From positions 1-58,931 of the forward strand of contig JACTNB010000015.1 of NCBI GenBank assembly GCA_014584345.1: a DNA stretch of 58,931 bases, in the 5' to 3' direction. Below, piece by piece: positions 47,842-56,832 of this stretch. The notes below the pieces were generated by a model that was not told the DNA's origin, made no database searches, and worked only from the letters and a program-made list of their open reading frames with translations. Numbering within the stretch: the first letter of the stretch is position 1; the number at the start of each line of letters is the position of its first letter. The stretch is from Planctomycetota bacterium (GTDB lineage: Bacteria > Planctomycetota > Planctomycetia > Planctomycetales > Planctomycetaceae). A program made the translations under genes and the position numbers.

Positions 47842-49485
47842 ATGGCTGCACGCGTCCTTCTGGTTGTTGCAATTGCGCTGGCGACATCTCCCTGCCTGGG
47901 GGACGAAACCGCGGGGGCTTCACCGCTTTCCGTTCCCGAGGTTGCCCGGCGGATCGACGAGATGATTCAAGCCCGGCTCGACGAGCGGAACATTGCTGCG
48001 TCGCCGCGGGCCTCGGATCTCAATCTGCTCCGGCGGGTGACGCTGGATCTGGCGGGCAGGATTCCTACCCGTTTCGAGATTGAGGAATACGAAGCGGCGC
48101 CGGTGGAGACGCGTTATGAACAGGCGGTGGCGCGATTGGTGGAATCGCCCGATTATGCATTCCATCTGCGAAACGAATTGGATGCCTTGTTGCTGGCGCG
48201 AAAGCGAAATGATGATTCCTGGCGGGAATACCTGCTGTGGGCTACTCGCCAGAATCGCCCCTGGAGCGACATCTTCGCGGATCTCCTGCTCCCCGAGCCG
48301 GAGGACAAGCCGCGGGCATCCGCCGTGGCGTTCCTGAAGGAGCGTGTCCGCGAACCGGAGCAGATGGCCAATGATACGGCCGTGCTGTTTTTTGGCGTCA
48401 ACATCGGTTGCGCGCAATGTCACGATCATCCGCTGGTCGCCGATTGGCAGCAGAAGCATTTTTACGGCATGATGGCCTTCTTCAACCGGACATATAAAAC
48501 GAAGAAGGAAACCCTGGCGGAGAAGCCCGATGGGCAGACCCGTTTCAAGACGGTGGCGGGGGAAGAGTTCGATGCCCCGTTCATGTTTTTGAATGGAGAA
48601 TGTGTCGATGAACCGCTGGTGACGAAATCGGATGAGGAGCGCAAGGCCGACCTTGAGGAAGTGAAGCGACAAATGAACGACGCGGAGGCACCAGCCCCGC
48701 TGCCTCCCCCCTTTCGTCCCCGCGAGGAACTCGTGAGGCTGGCCTTGAAGGCGGATCAGGATCGGAACGGCTTCCTGGCCCGGGCGATCGTGAATCGCAC
48801 GTGGGCGCGGCTGCTGGGATACGGATTCGTCGAACCTCTCGATCAGATGCATTCCGAAAATCCCCCCAGTCATCCCGAGCTACTGCAATTCCTGACGCAG
48901 GATCTGGTAGCGCAGGGTTACGACCTGCGGCGTCTGATCCATGCAATCGTATTGACCGAAGCCTACTGCCGTTCGACCGAAACCTACGAGAATCGCCCTT
49001 TCACGGAACTGGACTCGTTTGCAGCCGGCCTCACCCGGCCGCTCTCTCCCTGGCAAGTCTCGCTCTCCCTGCTCGTGGCGAGCCAAAATCCCGACTGGTT
49101 TGCGAAACCTGAAGTTCGCACGCAATGGGAGAACAAACGGGGCGAACTGGAACGACAGTCGATCAGTCTCAGTCGGGAAATCGAACTGCCAGGCGAGAAC
49201 TTTCAGGTTGGCGTGGAGGAGGCGCTGCTGTTCAGCAATCATCCCCGCATGCAGAATGATTACTTGCGAGACGGGGGAGATAAACTGTTCGGCAAGCTGA
49301 AGGGCCTTTCTGCGGAAGCGATGATCGAAGAAGCGTTTCTGGTGGTTTTCACCCGGCGACCGACGGAGCAGGAACGGCAATTCGCCTTGGACTATCTGAC
49401 TGCCACCAGCGAATCGCCTCCGTCAGTCCGGCAAAACCTGTTGTGGGCCTTGTTGACCAGTCCCGAGTTTCGTTTTAATCATTAA
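47842..49485 (+). CDS. DUF1549/DUF1553 protein
   Basis: 547 residues. A signal peptide ends near PCLGDE. DUF1549 (about 30-210) contains NIGCAQCHDHPLV, a CxxCH c-heme site, in place of the two sites seen in the longer family member across the divergent gap. DUF1553 follows with FLARAIVNRTWARLLG and LLWALLTSPEFRFNH at the end. It lacks the N-terminal CX4CH module. It is followed 42 bases later by its DUF1501 partner, then by a WD40 protein. Confidence 0.88.
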   Translation: MAARVLLVVAIALATSPCLGDETAGASPLSVPEVARRIDEMIQARLDERNIAASPRASDLNLLRRVTLDLAGRIPTRFEIEEYEAAPVETRYEQAVARLVESPDYAFHLRNELDALLLARKRNDDSWREYLLWATRQNRPWSDIFADLLLPEPEDKPRASAVAFLKERVREPEQMANDTAVLFFGVNIGCAQCHDHPLVADWQQKHFYGMMAFFNRTYKTKKETLAEKPDGQTRFKTVAGEEFDAPFMFLNGECVDEPLVTKSDEERKADLEEVKRQMNDAEAPAPLPPPFRPREELVRLALKADQDRNGFLARAIVNRTWARLLGYGFVEPLDQMHSENPPSHPELLQFLTQDLVAQGYDLRRLIHAIVLTEAYCRSTETYENRPFTELDSFAAGLTRPLSPWQVSLSLLVASQNPDWFAKPEVRTQWENKRGELERQSISLSREIELPGENFQVGVEEALLFSNHPRMQNDYLRDGGDKLFGKLKGLSAEAMIEEAFLVVFTRRPTEQERQFALDYLTATSESPPSVRQNLLWALLTSPEFRFNH

Positions 49486-49527
49486 CCGATATTCCATGCT
49501 GGCATCACATCGGCGAAGGGCGTGAAC

Positions 49528-50808
49528 ATGAACCACGGTTTTGAAAAACGGATGAGTCGCCGCGCTCTCCTGCAGTCGACCGCGACTGCGGGAATCCTGG
49601 CCTCCGATATGACGTTGCTGGATGTGCTGCAACAACGTCTGCTGGCGGAGGAGGTTCGCCAGCAGAGCAAACGCGTAATTCTGCTCTGGCTGGCAGGGGG
49701 CGCCAGCCAATTGGAAACCTGGGATCCCAAGCCGGGACGGCCTACGGGAGGTCCCTTTCGCGCGATTTCGACTAGCGTGCCGGGAATTCACATTAGCGAG
49801 TTACTGCCGCGGATGGCTCAGCGCCTGGGAGATACCGCAATTATTCGTTCGCTCAATACCAAAGTGGCCGATCATGGCACCGGGGCGACCATCATGACCA
49901 CCGGTCGCGTGCCCGAACCCGGGATCGACTTTCCCGATCTGGGAGCCACCGTGGCCCATGAACTGGGGCGCGTCGACAGCAAGGTTCCCCATTACGTTTC
50001 AATGTACACGGCCACGGAAGGGCGGCGCAAGGGGGGGCCGGGATTTCTCGGTTCCCGCGTGGGCCCGATGTTTCTGACGGACAGCCTGATGCCGGCCAAC
50101 CTGCAGCGGCCGGAAATCATTACCGAGATCGACCACCAGGATCGGGCGCAACTGCGTGGCTTTCTGGCGGCGGAATTTGCCAAGCGGCACGCCAGCCCGG
50201 CAGTGAACAGCCACAATTCCGCGTACGATCGGGTTCGCGGTTTAATGTCGAGCGAGAGCCTGTTCGATGTGTCCCGGGAACCGCAAGCCCTGCGCGATAA
50301 GTACGGCCCCACGCAATTTGGAGAGCAATGCCTGGTTGCCCGCAGGCTGGTGGAAGCGGGAGTCCCCTTTGTCAAGGTGGCTCGCGCCTGGTGGGATAGT
50401 CACGGACAAAATTTTGAAACCCACCAGGAACTGTGTGCCGACCTGGACCACGTCATGTCCGCCTTATTGGACGACCTTGCGGAGCGGGGTTTGCTGGAAC
50501 AGACGCTCGTGGTCACGCTGTCGGAATTCGGGCGGACACCCCAAATCAACGGCAGCCTGGGGCGAGATCATTTCGCATCGGCGTGGAGTTGCACACTTTC
50601 GGGGTGTGGCATTCGGGGAGGTTCGGTCTACGGAAAAACCGACGAAGACGGCCGCAAGGTTATCGAGGACGAAATCTGGGCCGGACATCTGTTTGCCACC
50701 ATTTTCCGGGCGATCGGAATCGACTGGAAAAAGGAATATATGTACGGAGCGCGACCGGTTCCCATTACCGATTTTCACTGTGCTCCCATCGACGAGGTGC
50801 TTGCCTGA
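49528..50808 (+). CDS. DUF1501 family protein
   Basis: 426 residues from ATG 49528 (GAAGGG upstream; GTG 49522 would add two residues). A twin-Arg-like start (MSRRALLQSTATAG) is followed by VILLWLAGGASQLETWDPKP, VPGIHISELLPRMA, WWDSHGQNF, LSEFGRTPQ and GRDHFASAWS. The motifs match the other DUF1501 protein in this window, so the metal-site residues appear kept. The next gene encodes WD40 repeats, making a three-gene unit. Confidence 0.9.
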   Translation: MNHGFEKRMSRRALLQSTATAGILASDMTLLDVLQQRLLAEEVRQQSKRVILLWLAGGASQLETWDPKPGRPTGGPFRAISTSVPGIHISELLPRMAQRLGDTAIIRSLNTKVADHGTGATIMTTGRVPEPGIDFPDLGATVAHELGRVDSKVPHYVSMYTATEGRRKGGPGFLGSRVGPMFLTDSLMPANLQRPEIITEIDHQDRAQLRGFLAAEFAKRHASPAVNSHNSAYDRVRGLMSSESLFDVSREPQALRDKYGPTQFGEQCLVARRLVEAGVPFVKVARAWWDSHGQNFETHQELCADLDHVMSALLDDLAERGLLEQTLVVTLSEFGRTPQINGSLGRDHFASAWSCTLSGCGIRGGSVYGKTDEDGRKVIEDEIWAGHLFATIFRAIGIDWKKEYMYGARPVPITDFHCAPIDEVLA

Positions 50809-50899
50809 TCCTGGCCGTTACGCACATTTCCGACGTCTTGCAGGCAACGTCTTCGAATTTCCCCTCGTGGCCTCTTGCAGTTCAGCAGGGACGAGTATT

Positions 50900-51892
50900 A
50901 TGAAAATTACCCGCGAAAAAAATCTGTCGACTCCCGATATCCTGTTTTCAGTTGCCCGGGAAACCGGGGCCTCACTGATTTATGCTGGATCTTCGGATGC
51001 GGGTGTGCAAGCGTGGGATCTCGATGCGGAAAAACCGGTCCGCCAGGACTTCGCCGAGAAACGGCACACCAGTTACGTGACCGGGGTTTTTGCGAGGCCA
51101 GGTCAATTGATTTCGGGGGCTTATGACGGGACCCTCTGCTGGTGGGACTTGAACGCGAAAACCGTGCAGCGATCGATCTCGGCCCACTCCAAGTGGATCC
51201 GCCGCATCGCGTTGTCCCCTGATCGATCCCTGGTGGCCAGTGTGGCCGACGATATGGTCGGTAAACTCTGGAATGCGGAAACGGGTGAACTGGTCCGCAC
51301 ATTCGAGGGACACGCCCAGCAGACGCCCCATCATTATCCCTCCATGTTGTACGCCACGGCCTGGTCTCCAGACGGCCAGTACCTTGCAACCGTCGACAAG
51401 ACGGGCATCATCCTGGTGTGGCAGGTCGCCACCGGGGAACTGGCGCGGAAGCTGGAAGCGCCCGTCATGTATACCTGGGATCCGCGGGCCCGTCGGCATT
51501 CCATTGGGGGGATTCGCTCGGTCTGTTTTTCGCCCGATGGAAAATTGCTGGTCGTGGGGGGCATGGGGAAAGTCGGCAATATTGACCACCTGGAAGGTCA
51601 TGCCCGCGTGGAGATATTTGATTGGCAGCAGGAGACCCGCTTGCACGAAATCGAAAGCACGAAGTTCAAGGGGCTGGTCGAAAAAATCGAGTTCCATCCG
51701 CATGACAACTGGTGCCTGGCGGTGGGGGGAGACCACAAGGGATTCCTGATGGGGATTAACACCGCGACGGGCGAACTGTTTCTCGAGGAAGGTCACGACA
51801 CGCACATTCACGACTTCCTGCTGGACCACGAACGCCAACAGCTTATCACCGGGGGACACAATCGCCTCTCCACCTGGTCCTGGTCCAGTTAG
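50900..51892 (+). CDS. WD40-repeat protein
   Basis: 330 residues from ATG 50900. WD40 blades are visible: IYAGSSDAGVQAWDLD, ISGAYDGTLCWWDL, VASVADDMVGKLWN, AWSPDGQYLATVDKTG, VCFSPDGKLLVVGG and ITGGHNRLSTWSW, making about seven. No signal peptide is seen, so it may be cytosolic, unlike its secreted DUF partners. It probably serves as a protein-binding scaffold. It begins 91 bases after the DUF1501 stop. Confidence 0.85.
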   Translation: MKITREKNLSTPDILFSVARETGASLIYAGSSDAGVQAWDLDAEKPVRQDFAEKRHTSYVTGVFARPGQLISGAYDGTLCWWDLNAKTVQRSISAHSKWIRRIALSPDRSLVASVADDMVGKLWNAETGELVRTFEGHAQQTPHHYPSMLYATAWSPDGQYLATVDKTGIILVWQVATGELARKLEAPVMYTWDPRARRHSIGGIRSVCFSPDGKLLVVGGMGKVGNIDHLEGHARVEIFDWQQETRLHEIESTKFKGLVEKIEFHPHDNWCLAVGGDHKGFLMGINTATGELFLEEGHDTHIHDFLLDHERQQLITGGHNRLSTWSWSS

Positions 51893-52034
51893 GCCCCGGA
51901 TTTCCGCCAGCTCGGGAAGGCAGGAATTTTTGCGATGGGATTTCGTAGAGCGGCGAGGTCGAGTCGAGAGGTGAAGCAGTGGCTTGTCGCTCCATTTTAA
52001 TACCGATCATCGAGCCGCACAGGGTTGATAACCC

Positions 52035-52886
52035 ATGCAACAAAACGACTTCACGATTCGAGTGATGACTCGGCAAGACCTGGAACTTGCCCTCGAGTGG
52101 GCCGCCGCGGAAGGCTGGAATCCGGGCTGGCACGATGCCGACTCCTTTCTGCTCGCCGATCCACGGGGGTTTCTGGTCGGTTTGGTGGGTGATGAACCGG
52201 TCGCCACAATCTCGGTGGTGCGCTACGGCGAAACCTTTGGTTTTCTGGGCTTGTACATCGTACAGCCAGGTTACCGCGGGCAAGGGTATGGTCTGCAAAT
52301 TTGGAACGCCGGGCTTGCCCATTTGCATGGGCGCACGATCGGTCTGGATGGTGTCGTGGCTCAACAGGAGAATTATCGGAAATCCGGTTTTGTGCTGGCC
52401 TATCGAAACTGCCGTTACGAGGGGATAGGCGGGGGACAGATACCCGAGGATTCCGCGATCGTTCCCCTGGCATCGCTGTCCCTGGACCAGATCCATCAAT
52501 ACGACAGCCCTCTTTTTCCCGACATCCGCACGGAATTTCTGCAGGGCTGGATCCGTCAGCCACGCGGCACGGCCCTGGGGATACTGCGGAGTCGTTCGCT
52601 GGCCGGTTACGGTGTGCTGCGCGCGTGCCGCGTTGGCTACAAAATTGGGCCGTTGTTCGCGGACAGTCCGGAACTGGCGGAACGTCTCTTGCTGGCGTTC
52701 AAGGCGCGCGTGCCGGAAGGGGTGCCCTGCTTCCTGGATGCGCCGACCATCAATACTGCCGCAGTGGAGTTAATGGATCGACATCACATGCGCGCCGTCT
52801 TCGAAACCGCGCGGATGTATCAAGGGGAAATCCCCTCGACTCCACTACATCGAGTGTTCGGCGTAACCACATTTGAACTGGGTTAG
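52035..52886 (+). CDS. GNAT N-acetyltransferase with C-terminal GNAT-like domain
   Basis: 283 residues. The N-terminal GNAT domain (about 1-130) has YIVQPGYRGQGYG, where RGQGYG (81-86) binds acetyl-CoA. The second half (about 150-275) matches the extra domain of YitH-type acetyltransferases, with GPLFADSPELAERLL. It acetylates an amine of unknown identity in the cytosol. ATG 52035 is the only good start. It ends 54 bases from the convergent halogenase-like gene. Confidence 0.87.
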   Translation: MQQNDFTIRVMTRQDLELALEWAAAEGWNPGWHDADSFLLADPRGFLVGLVGDEPVATISVVRYGETFGFLGLYIVQPGYRGQGYGLQIWNAGLAHLHGRTIGLDGVVAQQENYRKSGFVLAYRNCRYEGIGGGQIPEDSAIVPLASLSLDQIHQYDSPLFPDIRTEFLQGWIRQPRGTALGILRSRSLAGYGVLRACRVGYKIGPLFADSPELAERLLLAFKARVPEGVPCFLDAPTINTAAVELMDRHHMRAVFETARMYQGEIPSTPLHRVFGVTTFELG

Positions 52887-52915
52887 TCGAGCCTGTCTGT
52901 CGCAATGATGCCACC

Positions 52916-52933
52916 GGGCTGAAGTCCCTTTTT
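52916..52933 (+). terminator. weak candidate terminator after the GNAT gene
   Basis: GGGCT and AGTCCC can pair with one bulge around GA and are followed by TTTTT. It lies in the 54-base convergent gap. Confidence 0.35.
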
Positions 52934-52940
52934 CCTGGCC

Positions 52941-54455
52941 TCAGGGCAAATCTACCGCGGTATAGCGGTACATATTCGCGGCTTCCGGATCACAAAGTCC
53001 TGCACTGTTATAGGGCGCAATCGCGTTCGCCACGTTCCGGAAGAAGACGTGGGTGACGTCGGGTGAAGCTGAGTGCGCCAACGCGACCCGCAGTTTTCTT
53101 CGCAGGTGCCTCACGACGCGGCGGAAATTCGCGTCGTTCGCGCACCAGCAGGCTCTACCTGGTTGAAAGCCCGCCTGTAATCGTTGTTGCTCGTAAGTGG
53201 TCGCGGCCGCAAAGTAAAGCATTGAAAACGGCACAAACAGATCGAAGATATGTCGCACGGCGTAACTTCCCTCGACCAGTTCGTCTATCAAATCCAGCTC
53301 TAATTCCACCACGTTTGCATACTGTTGCAGGTACCCGTGGAGGGATTCACGCCGCCAGTGATGTTCCAGCAGATGAGCCAGACGTTCCACGCCGCAGAGT
53401 GTTTGCGCCAGCCCCACGCTGTAGAGGGGATCGACGAATCCCGCCGTATGTGGCAACAGCGCCCAGTTTGTACCGGTCATCCGTTCCCAGCGTCGTTGCA
53501 GTCGTCCCGTTCTACGGAGTCCGGTTGCCGGGGCCACCCGCCGTGCCGAGGCAAACTGCTGATGCAGCGACGGATAACGATCCAGCAGTCCTTGCCATTC
53601 TTCCTCCGGGGAAACAGTCGGCAGGCGAGATTGTGCTGTTGTTTCCAGCACGAAACCCGCGCTGGTCACGCCATTCTCGAATCGCAGTTGCCACATCCAG
53701 CCCTCCTCCAGCAGCTGGTGCAAAGCGGAGGCATCGCAGCGAAATGGATGGGCCTGGGTGTCGGCTCCTTGCTTGGCCAGCAATTCCTGCCAGGAGGCGA
53801 CTCTCTCGAAGTGTGCAAAGATAGCCCGCGAACGGGTTCGCATCGTCTCGCCCATGTTCTTCAGGGAGAGGGCCTGGGGCAGAAAGGCCGCCGTGCCCGA
53901 GGCATCCACCAGAAAGGTGGCGCGGAGATCCAGGCACATGCCCGGGCGGTTACCCGCGAGCTGCCAGGTGGGCGACTTCTCGCGGATGATAATCTCTGTC
54001 TGGTCGAAGTAGGGAATCCCCGCGTCTTGTACCTCGTTCGCCAGAAACGAATCGACGTCCGAACGGAGCCAGTGGGTATCGGCATGCGCATCGTCGCGAC
54101 TTGCTGCCACCAGCAATTCGTTGCCGTGATCGGCCCGGGCCAGAAAAGGCTGCCCTGCTCGTTGATGAAAGTAGGAGAAGCCTCGCTTGAGGCCGCAGGT
54201 CAGCTGGGGATAAGTCTGCCTCCAGGTTCCGAAGCGAGACAGGGGAGCGAGTCGCGGGAGAGCGTATCGCCGGGCCAGATCGCGAAGTACCAGATCGGCA
54301 ATGGGAGTGGAGGATTCACCAATGGCGAACCGGGGATGACGTCCACGATCCAGTAGCACAACGCGAAAACCGATCCGGTTCAACAGCAGCGCCAACAGGC
54401 TGCCACCCACTCCCGCGCCCACAATCGCGATATCCGCCGAAAGCCTTTCCGTCAT
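52941..54455 (-). CDS. FAD-dependent oxidoreductase, tryptophan-halogenase-like
   Basis: 504 residues from ATG 54455. GAGVGGSLL (13-21) binds FAD, and GESSTP (46-51) matches the GxST(P) signature of flavin-dependent halogenases and geranylgeranyl-reductase relatives. EGWMWQLRF near residue 250 recalls the WxWxIP halogenase motif but has Leu where Ile-Pro is normal. It may halogenate or oxidise a product of the upstream enzymes. Its ATG overlaps the TGA of the radical SAM gene (ATGA), so translation is coupled. The longer frame to 54782 is overlap noise. Confidence 0.8.
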   Translation of the reverse strand: MTERLSADIAIVGAGVGGSLLALLLNRIGFRVVLLDRGRHPRFAIGESSTPIADLVLRDLARRYALPRLAPLSRFGTWRQTYPQLTCGLKRGFSYFHQRAGQPFLARADHGNELLVAASRDDAHADTHWLRSDVDSFLANEVQDAGIPYFDQTEIIIREKSPTWQLAGNRPGMCLDLRATFLVDASGTAAFLPQALSLKNMGETMRTRSRAIFAHFERVASWQELLAKQGADTQAHPFRCDASALHQLLEEGWMWQLRFENGVTSAGFVLETTAQSRLPTVSPEEEWQGLLDRYPSLHQQFASARRVAPATGLRRTGRLQRRWERMTGTNWALLPHTAGFVDPLYSVGLAQTLCGVERLAHLLEHHWRRESLHGYLQQYANVVELELDLIDELVEGSYAVRHIFDLFVPFSMLYFAAATTYEQQRLQAGFQPGRACWCANDANFRRVVRHLRRKLRVALAHSASPDVTHVFFRNVANAIAPYNSAGLCDPEAANMYRYTAVDLP

Positions 54456-55414
54456 GCCGATGCCTCGCGGCACACACAGGGCACCAGGGGCAGGACTTCC
54501 TGTGACAGATTCATACGATGCATCCGCTCGCGGCGCGGCCCCAGGCACAAGGAACAGGTCGCGAACCGTTCGATGTCCCAGAGATCCACGAACAGGCGTC
54601 CTTGGGGCGGTTTGCGCCGCAGGCCCTGTTCCTGCACCAGTTCCAGCGACGACAATCGGGGTGGGGCAAAGGCCTGCTCGGCCTGCAGTCGCTCCAGGAT
54701 GCCGTTGCCTCCCCGGGTGGGAATGACCGAGCAGCAACCGACACCCAGGGCAAAAGCGTGGTCCACGGAACGCAACGCCCAATCAATGCCTGCCTCCTCG
54801 TTCAGAAAGGGAGGCTTAAGGAGCACAAAACAGCGTACGGCTATGCCCAGGTCGAGCAGGAATTCGACGGCCCGCGCGAAGTCGTCCAGGGTCATCTGCT
54901 TGTTGAGCCGGGGCAGGATCTCCGGATGGATGGTTTCCAATCCCAAAGCCATTTCCAGCAGTGTTTCTTCCAGAAGATGTTGAAACCGTGGAACGGCCGC
55001 GGTGCACAGTCGTGGATGATTCTCGACGATCACATTCTCGAATCCGCGGACTCGCTCCGCGATGATGGGAAGGTCCGCGGGGGGTATGGCCCGGGCATCG
55101 AAGAAGTTCCCGCTGTTGTACAATTTGATCTGACGCGCCGGGGGAAGGCGCGACAGGCCATGGTCGATTTGCTCCGGGATGTCTCCGGGGAGCACCGGTT
55201 GATCGGTCGTGTGCTTCCACAGGTCGCACATCAGGCAGCGGAACGGGCACTCCCGATTCGTGAGAAACAGGGCCGCCACATCGATCACCTCACCGTTGGC
55301 CGAACATTCCTGCTCGACCAGGAAAGCCTGGGGACGTCTGGGATCGACAACCTGCTTGGCGGAGCGGGCCGCGAGGATTTCCCGGTCGGTCGGTTGAGGC
55401 AGCCTGTTATGCAT
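54452..55414 (-). CDS. radical SAM enzyme
   Basis: 320 residues from ATG 55414. CPFRCLMCDLW provides the 4Fe-4S cluster cysteines (Cys56, Cys60, Cys63; CX3CX2C). LYNSGNFFD and ALGLETIHPEIL fit the barrel of the Elp3/RaSEA-like subgroup. A C-terminal Cys-rich part (CSLCLGP; VPCVC) could hold a second cluster. Its ATG lies inside the end of the AsnB-like gene (8-base overlap), and its own stop overlaps the next gene, so the three are one coupled unit. Substrate unknown. Confidence 0.85.
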   Translation of the reverse strand: MHNRLPQPTDREILAARSAKQVVDPRRPQAFLVEQECSANGEVIDVAALFLTNRECPFRCLMCDLWKHTTDQPVLPGDIPEQIDHGLSRLPPARQIKLYNSGNFFDARAIPPADLPIIAERVRGFENVIVENHPRLCTAAVPRFQHLLEETLLEMALGLETIHPEILPRLNKQMTLDDFARAVEFLLDLGIAVRCFVLLKPPFLNEEAGIDWALRSVDHAFALGVGCCSVIPTRGGNGILERLQAEQAFAPPRLSSLELVQEQGLRRKPPQGRLFVDLWDIERFATCSLCLGPRRERMHRMNLSQEVLPLVPCVCREASA

Positions 55415-56735
55415 ACTGTCCTGCAAACGCTTGTCGGTAGGAGGATTCTTCCGCTGGAAACAGGTCGGCAAACTGCCGTTCCTCGAGGGCTCCGCGCTGA
55501 AATCGTCGCTTTTCGAAGAGGGGCATGGTCAGCCCCGTGAGGGCTTTCACGCCCCGCCGCACAATTTCGCCCTTGAGCGCGTAGAGGCGTTCCTGCTGCC
55601 AATTGGTCAACTCGATAAACGGGATGCCCTCTGCTACTTCAATCACGTTTGGCAGGGCATAGGGACTGAAGCCGTAAAACCCCAACTGCCTGGCGGGGGC
55701 ATGTGTGCGCACGTGTCCGCGACTCTGGCCCCCGGAGTAGGTCAGGGAATGCTTGACCGCCTTGACTCCCCAGCCTTCCTGGTACAGGAGAGGATTGTTC
55801 AACACGCTGCGGATCGTCAGTTCGGGGTTTTCCTCGATCGGATAATCCTTGAGGTTTTCGTCTCCCCCGTCGCCGTCGATCAGATATTTCCAATCGGGAT
55901 ATCGTCGCCGGATTCCCCTGCACAGCGCCAGGGTCATGGTCGCGGCCTGGACGTCCAGCGGTTTGTAATCCTCGATCACCCGGATGGCCTCGCGAAAGTC
56001 GAGCTCTTGAAACGGGACGGAAATCGGCTCCCGAAACATCATCAAATCCAGCGCGCCCAGAAACTGCTCGGCCTGGGAGGCATCCGATCCCCCTGCATCG
56101 ACGGAAAGCGTAAATGCTTTCAAGCGGGCAGGGGATTCGCCTCGCGTGAGCAGAACGTGATAGAGCACCAGCAGCACCGCGCCACTGTCTATGCCTCCCG
56201 AAAAAAGGACCCCCAGAGGTTCCGCGGAGGGAATGGTATCGAGCCAGCGGTCGATTTCCCTGGCCAGCGTGCCGATGTAGTTTCGCCCGATGTCGTCAAG
56301 ATCGGTACTCAGCCGATTCCGTTGCGGATTGAAGTAACGGATGGCCTCGGGATTGGGGTCGGGACACCCCACCAGCGCAAGTTCAACGATGTGATGCGCC
56401 GGTACCATGCGGGTGTACGAGGGGTGAAATTGTCCTGCCAGCCCCTCGCTGCAAAGGAACTGGTGAATCTCGTCGATCCGCTCGGCCACAACCAGACAGG
56501 GCCCTTCCGCGCGCTTGGCAAGAAAGTACCGCATGGGTCGACCAAGGGAGCGGGCCATGCGAATTCGTGTGCCCTCTTTGTGTAGCAGGGCGAATTGACC
56601 ATCAATTTCGCGCACCTGCCGAGGGTCGCCGGAACCGACCCGTTCCACCGCCTCGCTCACGGACATATTGAACAGTAGATTTCCCGCGGGATCAAGCAGG
56701 TTGACCAATCGTTCAATGGGAACGGACGTGTGCAT
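55407..56735 (-). CDS. asparagine-synthetase-like ATP enzyme without glutaminase cysteine
   Basis: 442 residues from ATG 56735 (GAGG upstream; the longer frame to 56783 has no site). The C-terminal synthetase domain has the PP-loop FSGGIDSGA (Ser179-Ser184) and DGDGGDENL. The N-terminal domain keeps the glutaminase fold pattern (EIDGQFALL) but begins MHTS, so Cys2, the glutaminase nucleophile, is absent, and the glutamine-binding GRPM differs. It probably activates a carboxylate with ATP and uses ammonia or another amine, as beta-lactam synthetases do. First gene of the coupled trio. Confidence 0.85.
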   Translation of the reverse strand: MHTSVPIERLVNLLDPAGNLLFNMSVSEAVERVGSGDPRQVREIDGQFALLHKEGTRIRMARSLGRPMRYFLAKRAEGPCLVVAERIDEIHQFLCSEGLAGQFHPSYTRMVPAHHIVELALVGCPDPNPEAIRYFNPQRNRLSTDLDDIGRNYIGTLAREIDRWLDTIPSAEPLGVLFSGGIDSGAVLLVLYHVLLTRGESPARLKAFTLSVDAGGSDASQAEQFLGALDLMMFREPISVPFQELDFREAIRVIEDYKPLDVQAATMTLALCRGIRRRYPDWKYLIDGDGGDENLKDYPIEENPELTIRSVLNNPLLYQEGWGVKAVKHSLTYSGGQSRGHVRTHAPARQLGFYGFSPYALPNVIEVAEGIPFIELTNWQQERLYALKGEIVRRGVKALTGLTMPLFEKRRFQRGALEERQFADLFPAEESSYRQAFAGQYA

Positions 56736-56832
56736 AATTGCCTCGGAGATCTGGAATGGACGCAAGTAGGACGAAAACAACATGACGATTTGCGTGTGAG
56801 ATTAAATCCGCCAGTACGTGGCGTTCCCTTTC

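Noticed and set aside
50267..51892. Longer 541-codon version of the WD40 gene
   Set aside because: The first 210 codons overlap the DUF1501 gene in another frame and read as Arg/Pro-rich noise; ATG 50900 begins the WD40 blades.
52941..56735. Lasso peptide cluster
   Set aside because: An AsnB-like enzyme is present, but no precursor peptide, RRE protein or transglutaminase-like protease is seen near it.
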